A stretch of DNA of 64,000 nucleotides, from the NCBI GenBank assembly GCA_014218235.1, contig CM024753.1, positions 3,720,001 through 3,784,000 of the forward strand, in the 5' to 3' direction. Every line of letters starts with the position of its first letter. Position 1 is the stretch's first letter. This DNA comes from Colocasia esculenta (taxonomy: Eukaryota; Streptophyta; Magnoliopsida; Alismatales; Araceae). Positions 24,146-36,800 of this stretch are shown here, piece after piece. Below the pieces are notes generated by a model, which saw only the letters and a list, made by a program, of their open reading frames with translations, was not told the DNA's origin and made no database searches. A program made the translations under genes and the position numbers.

Positions 24146-24595
24146 ATGATCTGCCTAATGTCCATTATAACATCTCTAATTTCCATTGTACAAGGCTAAT
24201 TGATCCTCTACTCTTTTGCTTATTTGAACATGGGTTAGAGTCCATTCACTGAGTTGACTTCTAACCATTGGGAAATTCACATGGGATAAGGCAAACAGTA
24301 TGTAATCTAGAACCCTCTATCTGGCATTTGTAATTAAGCACAATTTGATTTTTATTTCACTACCTCACACACTCTCTGTGCACTAAAACCAGAAATCCTC
24401 AATTTTCTTTAGTATATGTTTTTTTATTATTACTCATTAGTGCCTGTCATCTTCTTTAGTATATGCAGCTCTAATGTCCATTGTAACATCTCTAATTTCC
24501 ATTGTACAAGGTTTCTTGGTCCTCTACTCTACTCAATATTATGCATGCAGAATTATAGTATAACTAAAGAAGAAGGGTTCCAAAGAACAATTTAC

Positions 24596-25705
24596 GGTTG
24601 ATATGAAGCAGTTGTCCAGAGATGGTTCATTGAGAGGTTCAAATCTGTCATAAATATCATAAAAAATCTCATCGATCGGGCCCAGAAGATCAATTCCAGG
24701 CTTCAATTCTCTTTCAGGATTATTGGTCTCAGCTTCAGCTGACACAAACGCTATGAACTTCCCTTTGGGGGCAACATTGTGAGTATAGGAGCAGCAGAAT
24801 AGATACCTATGAAGAAATGGAAAATGGGCAAACTTAGCAACCGCTCTAGGCAGAATGATCAACAGGATGTCAGCTATAAAGCCCCCAAAGAGGAAATGTG
24901 TATTAGTGACATAAAAAATTCAGTTATAGACCACAACTCACATGTCTGATCTGCGTCCAAGTTGCTTCTGAGGCAGTATAACCTGAACTGAGTGAGATTC
25001 ATCGGTGTTTGGAATTGGATGACTCATAATAACAATTGCCCTTGCAACTTTTCCAATCCTCCGAACCTGTAATAGTTATCAAAAGACTATCAGCATCTCT
25101 GAGCTTGCAAACTCCTCTTAGAGAGGATCTTGCAGGAACATGCACCTTATCATGAAAATAATAATATTGTAAAAAACAGAAACTCCACGGAAAATTAAAA
25201 AAAAAAAGAGTTAGCCTGCAAGATTTCTGCAGTCGTTCAATTGGATCAATAAGAAAATCAGTAGTCATACCTTGTTTGGTAAGTAGGATGGATCACAGAC
25301 AACTTTCTTGCACTTGGCTGTTTCCCCTTCTGATGTTACACCAAATACCGTGCCCTCCTCATCAAATTCCACCTGATATATACATATCCTTCATATAAGT
25401 GTCACCAGAAAGTACCAAATTAAGTAGAAACTGTAGGCAATTCACATCATCATGCAGCCTAAACTTGGAATATAAAAGAATACCTTGCATTCTGGTTTAT
25501 TTAACATGTATGTTCCACCATACACAGCACTAAGACGAGCAAATGCCTGAGATTTTTCATCACAAATTAGGGATGAACATCTGAAAACTTTAATTTACTG
25601 TGATGAACACAAAAAGCTACAGACCTGTGGTAGTTCACCCAAACCATATAAAGGATAGATGTATGGTGAACCTCCTTGGAAACGTGGTAAAGACTCTGCA
25701 TAAAG
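24596..25705 (-). pseudogene. Captured Rab GDP-dissociation inhibitor (GDI) gene fragment, five exons with introns
   Basis: Five consecutive exons on the - strand match the middle to C-terminal part of plant Rab GDI: 25705-25625 (YAESLPRFQGGSPYIYPLYG), 25546-25484 (AFARLSAVYGGTYMLNKPEC), 25372-25271 (VEFDEEGTVFGVTSEGETA, then VVCDPSYLPNK), 25066-24942 (VRRIGKVARAIVIMSHPIP), and 24806-24596 (CCSYTHNVAPKGKFIAFVSA to NEPSLDNCFIST). All exon edges keep AG and GT. Frames are open, so capture may be young. GDI extracts GDP-bound Rab GTPases from membranes. The first exons and the last exon are missing; a promoter for this fragment is not evident. It is antisense to the CACTA genes. Confidence 0.9.
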
Positions 25706-26640
25706 CTGCCACAGAGAAGATTCATAAAGTGAATACAGAAACCAGTTTAAAATTTATGCAAACAAGCTGGGAAGCAAAAGCAAGAAGCAAAAGAAAAAAG
25801 AAAGTAAGAAGTGGTCCCCCATTTTCTTTCAACAAAAAAAAACCCAGACTTTGTGAACTTGCTGGACCAGCCAATCATGCATTGCTCAATGCCAAAATAC
25901 ATGCCTTGGGGATGAATGATCTGGGTTGTCAGATACTAATTCAATGGCCTAAGCTACGCTGCAGTCTGGGCATATCCATCCATCCATGAATCACTATCCA
26001 TATGTGAATCGGAAAAAGACTCAAAGTCCAACATATTTACCTGTTTTAGGGACATTGATGAGCTTGCACATGTTGATGACAATTCAGAGAACCACCAGTA
26101 GAAATTGGTGTTTGTTGCTCTGATTTGGGAAGGATTTTTAGAGTGGTTGCGTTTTTTCTTTAGAATATTTTTAGATGTCAACTCGACAAAGAACCTATTT
26201 GAATATTGTTCGGTTTACTTTAGGATGGTTTGGATGTAAATGTTGTGTTCATCTATACTTAGGTTTGTTAAAGAGAAAATCATGCAGATTTTTTCTGAAA
26301 TGTGTTATCATTATTCTCAGTTAAAAAGGGCATCAGACAGTCAGAAATAATAAGACAAGCCACGTTCTTAACCATTTGAGTTTTTAACAATAGGTTTTGG
26401 AAGACCTATTGCTATAAGGGTGGCCAGTAAGCATGCTAGCTTAACAATGGTTTTATAGACTTTTAAGTTATTTGTTTGAGGCTTTTTAAAAAACGGTCAA
26501 TTAATTCGCAAAGAGGTACACCATTAAAATCTTTTTTTTTCTATTAGACTTATATAAAAAATATTTATATATTGAAACAACTAACTATGTTATCTTTCTT
26601 ATATATTATTATTTATTAAATTTTAAATACTTACAAGTTT
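25706..26640. other. Cargo DNA with no gene recognised
   Basis: AT-rich, with purine-rich patches near 25780-25830. No further GDI exon upstream of 25705 could be recognised, although the intron before that exon keeps its acceptor. Confidence 0.35.
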
Positions 26641-26641
26641 T

Positions 26642-26668
26642 CCGTGCATCGCACGGGCAAAGAATTAG
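26642..26668 (+). mobile_element. Helitron-like 3' terminus
   Basis: CCGTGCATCGCACGG forms a 6-bp-stem hairpin, followed after a short spacer (GCAAAGAA) by TTAG and then T. Plant Helitrons end in a GC hairpin about 10 nt before CTRR with T at the target, and the phrase TTTTCCGTGCATCGCACGGG is typical of them. The last four bases are TTAG rather than CTAG. The 5' TC end was not found, so the extent is unknown. Confidence 0.5.
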
Positions 26669-27059
26669 TTACAACTATAAGCTAGGTAAGTCTTTTGACT
26701 TGAATGACTGGGTCTATTTGAAGCTACAGTCCTATAGTTAAAATTCTGTAGTTGAGCATTACAACCACATATATATAAGCTGAGAGCTAAGTATTATGTA
26801 CCATCAATAAGAAGATAAGTTTGATGATCTATGAACCTATGTACTCCTGTATGTTTAGAATTAAACTGGTGCTAAAAGCATGATCAAACTTTGAATAAAA
26901 TCAAAAGCAAAATTTGGATGCACAAGGTACTTGTGAGTTTGAACTTTGGATTAATACAGAACAGGTAATAAAAAAGACTAATCAGACATAAAGCCTTTAT
27001 CCTATCATTCTAAGGTCAGCTAGGTTCAGTTCAGGAAATTCAGGAACCCATATAGAGCA

Positions 27060-27360
27060 GAAACTAAATCAACTACTGTGTCCTGGATTATTCATGGGAA
27101 TCAGGCAAACTATCCTGTTTGCCATTCTGAGTCTGAAACCATTGGCCATCTCTTCTTTAAATGTAACTTGGCCAGATCCACCTAGTTATGCTCTCCCTTG
27201 GGCTTTCATTTGGATCACACACTTGGGTCCTCTGAAGATACTGACAACCAAAATTTCAAATTCCTGGCTTTTTGTCTCTCAATTGCTTGGCAACTGTGGG
27301 AAGCCAGATGCTTGCCACTTTTTAAAGCGATCCAACCTAAACCTCAGCTCATAGTTCTAA
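27060..27360 (+). pseudogene. LINE (non-LTR) zinc-binding reverse-transcriptase C-terminal fragment
   Basis: The + strand reads SWIIHGNQANYPVCHSESET, IGHLFFKCNLARSTW, then AFCLSIAWQLWEARC. CxxC...H...C with LFxxC and IAWxLWxAR is the zf-RVT region near the end of plant LINE ORF2. Frame is kept for about 90 residues, then stops. Sequence from 27000 to 27870 is bracketed by a ~24-bp direct repeat (TTTATCCTATCATTCTAAGG at about 26997 and 27877). A 75-bp duplication lies at 27705-27860 (CATGTGTTAATGCTAATTC twice). Confidence 0.6.
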
Positions 27361-27915
27361 GGGCACTTTAAGAATTTTCCTTTCACTGGCTCAGTTAGGC
27401 ACCCCCCCACCCATTGATGATGGTGCTCTTTGCGAGTTAGCTGGTGCTACTTTTCTAATTTCCTTAGAAATGATAAAGAATTTCCAGTGAGAATCATCAC
27501 TGGTTCTCTTCCCCTGGTCACCTTTGGTGATTGAAGCTCTTGGCATATTCAGTGAGCCAGGGCCCTCAGATTATTGTCGAAGAATGTCCGTGCCTTATTA
27601 AAAACACTGATATCTCGATCCGTGTCTTTTATTCTTAGATCTTATTTATAATGGTATGGCCCATCAGGTAAGAGATAGCTAAATGGGGTCCATCCCTATC
27701 CTCCTCTGGATGGGTTTTGTTATCCCTCTTCCCCCATGTGTTAATGCTAATTCTTATTGGAACCTTGCTTCGTTATTGCACCCCTCCCCCCATGGGTTTT
27801 GTTCTCCCTCTTCCCCCATGTGTTAATGCTAATTCTTATTGTCAACTATATGCAACTATAGGCATCTGAAAGTCCCTTTATCCTATCATTCTAAGGTCAA
27901 CTTACTTGCATGGTA

Positions 27916-29160
27916 TTACCTCTCTACCACTGGATTGAGGAGTACTAAATCAACTAAAAAAACAGACTGAGATGAGCCCCAACTAGACTGATCAGATCCA
28001 ACCAGAAAGAGCGTGAAGAGAGAACCCCCTCTACCATTCTGCACATCATCAAATGAGACACACCAGTGTTTGTCCAGAACCAAACACCCCTTATGTGATA
28101 AGAGGTCCATTGAACTGCTATGCAAAGCCCTTAATATCCATGAACAGGAATTGAGATAGGTCCTCCATGAGATGAATTCCACTGCTCCAATGAAGCTAAA
28201 AATAAGAACAGTCCACAGAAGCAGCTCCCTCTGAAAGTCCCTCCAAATGAAAGATTTTGAGCATTGACTCCTCCATAAGTTGATATGAAGAACAACTTGT
28301 GATAAGATCCAAAAGTTACTGCCCCATGAATGAATTCTGCCCCATATAAAATGCTGCCAAGGACAGTCCAAGGATCATCCATAAGCATAAACACAGGAGA
28401 TTTTGACAAATCACTGCTCCACTCAAGCAAGAACTGGTTGCAAAGTAAGACCATCCAAGAATGATAAAAGAATTGATGAGAGTCCCTTTTCAGCCCTTCT
28501 ACCCAGCTAACCTCCACAGAATAGCTAAAAAGCCTTCCAAGATAAAATTGAAGTAACAGCTCCATAGAAGAAGATCCCCTTCTTAACTGAAACCTGAAAT
28601 GAGACAGTCCACTATAGATTATATCAAATAAAACTCTGTCATGTGAAGACCATCCAAAAATTTGCCAGACCCAGCTGAAGAAAGGTTTAAGATCCCCCAC
28701 CAAGCTGCTTAACTCCAACCAGAAAATATGTAATGAAGGATCCAAATCTACCATTTTGGATAACATCAAATTAAGATCGAAGATGAGGCACATCAGCCTT
28801 ATCCAGAACCAAGCTTCCCTTGACAGCCAAAGGAAGAGAACTGACTTCCAGAAAAACTTTAGACTGCTTAGAATTGCAAGCACAATTAGCTAACTGATCT
28901 GCCACTTGCTTACATTCTCTGACAGTATGAACAAATTTCAAAGACATCAACTCATGGACTTGAAGAAAATCATTCCACCAAGGGAACAATTGCCAAGGAA
29001 TGTGAACAGGAGGATTAGAACAGATGTGAACCAAAAACTGGCAATCCATTTCCATAAGAATATTAGTTCTTCCATGGGAAATGCAAAGCTGGAGGCCATG
29101 AACCATAGCTCTAAGTTCAGCCAGTAGACTAGAACAGTGACCAAAATAGGCAGAACCAGC
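27916..29160 (-). pseudogene. LINE RNase H-type 3' fragment with duplicated tail
   Basis: The - strand from 29160 reads LLAELRAMVHGLQLCISHG, ILMEMDCQFLVHICSNPP, then VRECKQVADQLAN. This is the RVT_3 RNase H fold at the end of many plant LINE ORF2 proteins, with the Glu/Asp (LAELRAM, MEMDC) and the Asp near the end (VADQLAN) placed as expected. Downstream, a segment at about 28680-28830 recurs in diverged form at about 27960-28110 (CAACCAGAAA, CATCAAAT, GAGGCACA, TCCAGAACC). The long - strand ORF at 28131-28883 is open by chance over this tail. Confidence 0.55.
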
Positions 29161-29633
29161 AGTTTATGTGCAGCTCTTCCTTACAACACTCGTATAGATG
29201 AAGGAATACTAGGGTAAAAAACAAAAAAACATGGCACTCAAACATGCCTCTTTTGTTTAATTCATTTACATGTATGTGTGAATTTAGTTTCTTATTGCAC
29301 TTGTTTATCTGTATTCTACTTCTTACTTTAATGCAATTCATTTACATGTGTGTGTGAATTTAGTTTATTATTGCACTTGTTTATATGTATGATATTCTTT
29401 TTATTTTCTTTTCATATTTATGTGGGTTATTATTGCACTTGTTTATATGCATGCTTTAGTTTTTATTTTCCTTTTAACACTGCACACACTTCACGAGAGC
29501 GTGTTAAGCCCGTGTCAATGAACCTCCCGTTCAAGACTTTGGGATTGATGTGCACGAGTCTTATTTTCAAAGATGAGAACGTGTATATCTAACTCAAAGT
29601 CCTGAATTGTCCCGTTTTGGACAGTCTGTGAAT

Positions 29634-29891
29634 GTTTGATCGCAGTTAGGTGGTCATTTACTATGTGCTTGTATTATTTGTTGAAAATTTCGGGTGTGTC
29701 TACTCACTCCTCTCTGATATACCTTTATTGATTTAGAATATTTTCTTAACCACTTGTTAGTAAGTGTTTAAGAAAATATCTTAATCAATAAATATTTTTG
29801 GTATATCGGAGAGGTGTGGGGAGATGCTGCCGAAATTTTCAGCAAATAATACAATCACATAGTAAATGGTCATCTGAGTGCGATCAAATAT
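29634..29891. repeat. Imperfect ~120-bp foldback just upstream of the TNP2-like gene
   Basis: The left arm (about 29634-29757: TTTGATCGCAGTTAGG, GGTCATTTACTATGTG, TATTATTTG(T)TGAAAATTTC, GATATACC, TAAGAAAATA complement) is repeated in reverse complement in the right arm (about 29766-29891: AAGAAAATATC, GGTATATC, GAAATTTTCAGCAAATAATA, CACATAGTAAATG, GCGATCAAA). The loop is only a few bases. It ends about 130 bp before the transposase ATG, so it lies in the promoter or 5' leader and may form a hairpin RNA. Confidence 0.8.
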
Positions 29892-30020
29892 TCACAGATG
29901 GGTAAAAAGTGATAATCTAAATAATAAATCCTTCCTATTCATTTCGGTTGCGTCGAAGGATGTGTGATTTAGAATTTTAAAGTTATTTGTCTATTGATAT
30001 TGTTTGGGCGTAGGACAGCA

Positions 30021-33000
30021 ATGGCTTCAGACCGTTCATGGATGTATCGCAGAATAGTTGATCATGTGGTGTCCCGGGAGTTTAGGGTCGGAGTTGAGAA
30101 TTTCGTTCAGTTTGCATTGGGGAATCCAAATGCAGAAGTAGACAGCCAAGGTGGCATCCGATGTCCTTGTATGATTTGTAAAAATTTGAAGTGGAATTCC
30201 CCATGGGAAGTTCAACGCCATTTATACAGAAAAGGGTTTGTTGAAGGTTATATGAATTGGACATGTCATGGTGAGGACTTCTGGTCGCACGAGTCTAGTA
30301 ATGTGGAAGGCACAAGTACGTACGTGGATATGGTTGTAGATGCTGCTGGTCCGGCATTCAGTGTACATGTGGATCCTGTATACGCTGAAGACGTGCCGAA
30401 TAAGGGAGCCGAAAGATTCTATCAGTTACTTAAGGATGCTGATGAGCCATTGTGGGATGGTTGTCAAAAGCACACTCGGTTGTCAGCGGTGTCACAGTTG
30501 TTGAACTTGAAATCTGAATTTCATATTTCTGAGAATTGCTTTGATCGCCTCCTCCTCATCATCAAGAGCATGTTACCTCCAGATGAAAAGCTGCCTCCAA
30601 ATTTTTATCGTGCCAAGAAGATGGTGAATGATTTAGGACTTGGATATGTGAAAATAGATGCATGTCCTAATCATTGTATGTTGTATGACAAAGAGAATGC
30701 AGATATGGTATCCTGTTCAGTTTGCCGTCATGATAGATTTAAACCTAAAAGAGGGGTCAATTCTAGGGGAAAGGATATACCTTATGCGTCATTGCGATAT
30801 TTCCCCCTTACACCCAGGCTACAGCGGATGTATATGTCTTCAAAGACAGCTGGACATATGAGGTGGCATGCAGAAAGAGTACGTCGGGACATGGATATTA
30901 TGACTCATCCTGCAGATGGCGAAGCTTGGATTCATTTCAACCATGTTTATCCTATCTTCTCAAGGGAGTCACGTAATGTGAGGCTTGGTTTATGCACTGA
31001 CGGATTTAATCCATTTGGAGGTTCAGTGGCTTCCTACTCCAGCTGGCCAGTGTTCGTGACACCATACAACCTTCCTCCGAGCATGTGCATGAAGCGAGAG
31101 AATTTGTTCCTGTCCTTATTGATTCCTGGTCCGAAAAGTCCTACAAAAAATATAGACATCTATCTAAGACCGTTGATTGATGAATTGAAATTATTATGGA
31201 CTGAGGGGGTCAATACTTATGATGCATCTAGAAAGCAAAATTTCACCATGAGGGCGGCATTGATGTGGACTATAAGTGATTTTCCTGCATATGGAATGTT
31301 ATCTGGTTGGAGCACACATGGGAGGCTAGCATGTCCGTATTGTATGGATAATACCAAATCGTTTGTACTTAAACATGGTGGGAAGTCCTGCTGGTTTGAT
31401 TGCCATCGTCAGTTTTTACCAGCTAATCACCCTTTTAGAAGACAAAAAGATGCATTCCTAAAGAACAGAAAGGAACGAGATGAAGTTATATTCGAGAGGT
31501 TGTCCGGTCATCATATGGCAGCACGTGTTGAAAATTTGCCAGATATCACACAACAGATGGGCAGTACCCGACACCTTTCAGGTTTTGGGAAGGAGCACAA
31601 CTGGGTGAAGAAAAGCATTTTCTGGGAGCTACCTTATTGGTCGACTCTTCTTGTGCGGCACAATCTAGACGTGATGCATATCGAGAAAAATGTCTTTGAT
31701 AATGTATTCAACACAGTTATGGATATCAAAGGTAAAACAAAGGACAATGTGAATGCACGCTTGGACTTGTCCATGCTCTGTAAACGTCCAGAGTTAGAAA
31801 TTGTTGAAGTAAATGGGAAATCAAGTAAACCAAAAGCAGTTTATGTGCTTGGAGGAGGACAAGTAAAGGAAGTGTGTCAGTGGCTGAAACAGCTGAGATT
31901 TCCTGACGGTTATGTGTCAAATATTGCTCGTTCTGTCAACGTCAGTGAGGGAAAGATATATGGAATGAAGAGTCATGACTGCCATGTGTTCATGCAAAGG
32001 TTGCTACCTATTGCATTTCGTGACATGTTGCCGAAGCAGCTATGGGGAGCGTTATCTGAGTTGAGTCGATTTTTCACGATTCTATCTGCATCAGAACTCA
32101 GGCTTCAGGATGTGCAAACTATCGAACAGAATGTGGTCACCACTGTATGCAAGTTGGAGAAGATATTTCCACCTGGTTTCTTCGATTCAATGGAGCATTT
32201 ACTCGTACATCTACCATATGAAGCAAAGGTCGGAGGGCCAGTACAATATAGATGGATGTATCCATTTGAGAGGTATATGCAAGTATGAACTGTTTCCTTC
32301 TTACGATTGCACCTTACGTAAGTGATAGCTTTTCTAATTATCTCTTACATTGTGGATGTAGGTGTATGCATGACCTTAAAATGAAAGTCCGAAATAAAGC
32401 AAAAGTGGAGGGTTCTATTGCTGAGGCATACATTATGGAGGAAATCTCTAACTTTTGTGCAATGTACTTTGAAGCAGAGATTCAAACTCGTCGGACACAA
32501 CCTCCACGTAATGATGATGGGGGGGAATCTGTCGGTTCAAATCGACTCTCAATATTTACTCATCCTGGACGTGCTTTCGGACGTTCTTCAACTCGAATGC
32601 TGGATGACAGAGAGTTATGTGCCGCAGAGATATATATTCTTTTAAATTGTTCTGAGCTAGAATGTTATGTTGAGTAAGTACTAATCTCACAATTTAAATT
32701 TATATGTAAGTTCTTTGCCTTTATTCTACCTATTCAACGTGGTCTGCTATTCATATTGCAGACAATTTGATTCAGAATTAATTCAAAAAAATCCACAACT
32801 CACTGATTTTGAGGTTGAAAAAGAACGAGAGAAGTCATTGGCCTTATGGCTAAGAGAACGCGTAAGTGTACACCGTCAAAGAGTATTCAACAAAATTCAT
32901 TTCACTTTATAACTAGCCTTTTCTACACGCAGGTGCAAGAAGGTTTAATTACTGATGAAAGAGTTCGTCAGGTAGCCTACGGCCCATCCAAAATTGCACA

Positions 33001-33727
33001 GAATTATCCTGGATTTATTGTCAATGGGTATAGGTTTCATACGAAAGACTATGGACAGAATAAATCTACCATGAATAGTGGTGTATGTGTAAAAGGAAGT
33101 ACATACAATGAAATTGAGTATGACTACTATGGTATTGTAGAGGAGATCCTACAATTGCAATATCTAGGACAAGACAATCATATATTCTTGTTCAAGTGTC
33201 ATTGGTTTGATCCGAATTCCATTCGAAATGACACAACACATGGGATTGTCGAGCTTAAGCATAAGTCAAAATTGAATACTTATGAGCCATTCATCTTAGC
33301 CACACAAGCCCAGCAAGTGTATTATACAAGCTATCCTTCATGTACAAACAAAGAACGAAATGATTGGTGGGTAGTTTGCAGAGTTAAGTCAAGACTATTC
33401 TCTGATTATGAATTGGACATGACTGATCAGACACCTGAAGAGGTCAACGCAGAATTCTTTCAAGAAGACTTTGTTGAAGATGTAGAGTTGACAACTCATA
33501 TTGGAGAAGACGAATCCGAAGCACCAATGTCCTTGTCTCACGGAAATGAGGTCGAAGAAGTCGATCCACGTGAGATGAAAGACAGTAGTACTCGTCGTAC
33601 AGATATTGAATATGAAAGTTCTGGTGAGGAAGAGGAATATACCAGTGATGAATGTGAAGATGATGATGAAGATGAGGTTGAATTAGACATATCGTCATCA
33701 TCTGAGGAGGAAATGGATATCAATTAA
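30021..33727 (+). CDS. TNP2-like CACTA transposase (four exons)
   Basis: Suggested exons: 30021-32283, 32362-32673, 32762-32861, 32933-33727, all with GT/AG edges. The start is ATG in MASDRSWMYRR, the usual beginning of the family. Domains in order: transposase-associated N-terminal domain (CPCMICKN), Transposase_21/TNP2 core (CPNHCMLY, HWAERVRRD-like MRWHAERVRRD, PYNLPPSMCMKRENLFLSLL, LACPYCMDN, HNLDVMHIEKNVFDNVFNT), DUF4218-like part (KSHDCHVFMQRLLPIAFR, HLPYEAKVGGPVQYRWMYPF) and DUF4216 after the introns (YYGIVEEILQLQYLG, FKCHWFDP). The tail is acidic. No stop or shift was found within exons, so it may be functional. It cuts and joins the CACTA ends in the nucleus. The 32284-32361 intron joins Q to a KVRNKAKVEGSIAEAY-type block as in relatives. 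Confidence 0.9.
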
Positions 33728-33833
33728 ACTATGGTAGAATTTTTTCACGCTTGTAGAGTATATTTAAAGTAGCTCACTTTCAATATAAGCAATTGACTAG
33801 TAAACATTATGATTTTATGTTCTCTATGAAGAG

Positions 33834-36800
33834 ATGGTGCGTGGAGGAAGATCTGGTAGCAGTTCTAGGAGGGGCATCCGTGGGAGGGCTTTGTTCCCCG
33901 CATCTGGTATGTATATTTTTCTAGTATAGTCATCTGTGTGTATTTTTCTCTGTATATTATTTGTGTACTTATGTAGTGTTAATGCCATTAAAATTGTTAC
34001 AGTTTCTGGTTGTCCTTCGAGTGAGCGGACACCTCCTCTACCTAGCGGACTAGGTTTGTATATTTCAATTTTCAAGTATTTTTTTAGTCATTATTTACAC
34101 ATATTATTAATGTTATTAGAATTGCTACAGTTGCTGGTCCTTCTTCTGCATCTCCTAGCGTGCCTGCAGGTATGTATATTTCAATTTCCAAGTATTTTTG
34201 TAGTAATTATTTATATATATTATTAATGTTATTAGAATTGCTACAGTCGCTGGTCCTTCTGCTCCTACCGTGCCTGCAGGTATGTATATTTACAAATGTA
34301 CTTTTATTGTGCAATCATCTTCCTCATTACTTATGCGTTCTATTCTAGTTACAGCTGTTGGTGCATCCTCCGAGTCTCCTTCTGTAGCAGCTGGTATGTA
34401 TATGTAAAGTTATACTTTAATGTATGCATTAATTCTGATGCCATTAAAATGTCATGCTCAGGTCACTCTACACATTCTCCAGATACACCAGTAGGTTTGT
34501 ATATTTAACTGTTAGGGTATTTCTGTAGTCAAAATTTAGTATTTTTGTACATTACTCATGTTGTTCATCATTATTTTTCAGGTTTGGTGCCAGAGGATGC
34601 TGTTAGTTTGCAGGAGGGCGGAGGTAGTTTTTATGAGAGCACTCTGCGGGAGGTCTGGATTAATGGGTACGTAATCAACATGTATGTATTTCTTATGGGC
34701 AATGAAGTGAATTTAGTTCAGAAATTGACATTATGCAGTTACATCATTGCAGTGATAAAATAGAGCCTACTCAAGCATCTCAATTTATCACAAGAACATT
34801 ACAAGCACATTTTCCTGGGCCAATTCATAGATTCAATGATTTTCCGATGGAGGTCCAGGAGCACTTGTATCAGATGTTCATAGTATGTAATTTCGTATTG
34901 TAATTTAATTCTTATCGTATTCATACATGCAGTTCACTAACTCTTATGTATATAGAGCCAGCATCGATTCACGAGTCGTACGGACGAGGCGCGGTCTCGA
35001 TTTGTATGGACGATGACCGCAAGATCAAATTTCAAGCATTTGATGTATAACGCGAGAAAAAATGCAGAGAAACATTCTCAGAGTGCAGACCCGACTCTTT
35101 GGAGCGGCGCAGTTCGCGAGACCGATTCGGTTCGATGTGAGGGAGGAGAAGAATATAGAAAGCCTAAGCTGCAAGACATCTTGGAGAGAGATTCGGGCGG
35201 AAGGAGTCGGTGATGCAATATTGGGAAACTCTTTGCAATATCTGGGCTGCAGAGAGATGGCAACAAACATCCTCAATAATGAAAGTTAATCGGGCTGCGA
35301 ATCCAGAAGCAAACATGCATACTGGTGGGTCTGTCTCTTTTGCGACCCATCAGTCCAGATTGGTAAGTAATTTGTCCATTTCTGGTCTCTTTTATTTATA
35401 AAGGTACTCATTTATGTCATGTTTTTTCTGTGAAATAGGCGAAGGAGCTAAAAAGGCAGCCGACATTTTCCGAGGTGTTCGATAGAACACACAAGAGAAA
35501 AGGAACGGATGCATACATTAGCGATAGAGCCCGAGTGGTTGCAGTAAGTATTTAGAAGATATTCACTATTTAATTTTTCACATTAATATGAATATTAACT
35601 ACTATCGTTTTTCTGGTTTCTTGCAGGAGTCATACATCCAACAAATGACAGAGAAGTACGTTGGGGAGGACGAGCAGCCGCCGTTAGATCCTGAGGTATG
35701 GGTTGCGGCATCTGGGGCCCCAAAGAAAGGCCATGTGTATGGTTTTGGGCACAGCATCGACACGAGCCAGGTGTTATCTGGAGGATCCAGCTTAGGGTCA
35801 CAGACCAGTGCATTCCACGCAGGAGTTGGTACTCCAGGTACTTCTCCAGGACAGCTGATGGGCTTCATTGACAGTAGGATATCGGGCTTAGAGTCTCGTC
35901 TGGCGGATTCGATGGAGACTCGTCTGGCCCAGATGCAGACGCAGGTGACCGACGCACTTCAGGCCCAGCTCTCCCAGTCCCTCTCCCAGGTTATCTCTCA
36001 GGCCTTCTCCCAGGTCAACATTCCTCCTCCACAGGCAGCACCATCGACATCAGCACACGCCCCTCACGTGAGTAAATTTATATTATTTCAGAGATTTAAT
36101 TTTAACAGTTAACTTAGTTTAACTTTAATTTGGGTTGATCGACGCACAATTTCTTGTTAAGCGAGTTAGGTTAGTTAAAAAGGGAGAACTTAGGTAGGTT
36201 AGGGGGTTCAAAATTAGAAATACTCATTCGATTGGCCTCAGATTTTTTCCACCATGGCCAGAGCGATGATTATGACCTGTGAAAATTGACGGAGTTCAAT
36301 TCGGACTCCCGATTTGAGCTTGACGTTCAAAGTCACAATAAACAAGTTAGTTTAGTTTAGAAATGAAAAACTTAGGTTTGTGGGTCCAAAATTAAAAATA
36401 CTCATCCGATTGGCCTTCAGTTTGTTCCAGAACGGTCGGGGCGATGAGTGTGACTTGTGGAAACCAACGGAGTTCAATTCGAACTCCCGGTTTGAGGTCG
36501 ACGCTCAAAGTCACAATAAACAAGTTAGTTTAGTTTAAAAATGAAAAACTTAGGTTTGTGGGTCCAAAATTAAAAATACTCATCCGATTGCCCTCCGGTT
36601 TGTTCCAGAACGGTCGGGGTGATGAGTGTGACTTGTGGAAACCAACAGAGTTCAATTCGAACTCCCGGTTTGAGGTCGACGCTCAAAGTCACAATAAACA
36701 AGTTAATTTAGTTTAAAAATGAAAAACTTAGGTTTGTGGGTCCAAAATTAAAAATACTCATCCGATTGGCCTCTAGTTTGTTCCAGAACGGTCGGGGCGA

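Noticed and set aside
28131..28883. 250-residue - strand ORF
   Set aside because: Overlaps LINE tail duplicates and has no domain; Trp/Ser/Leu-rich composition looks like chance opening.
29994..30020. Upstream TTG-started extension of the TNP2-like ORF
   Set aside because: The family begins at the ATG of MASDRSWMYRR at 30021; the extension has no ATG.
33444..33723. His- and Ser-rich - strand ORFs
   Set aside because: Reverse frames of the acidic tail of the TNP2-like protein.
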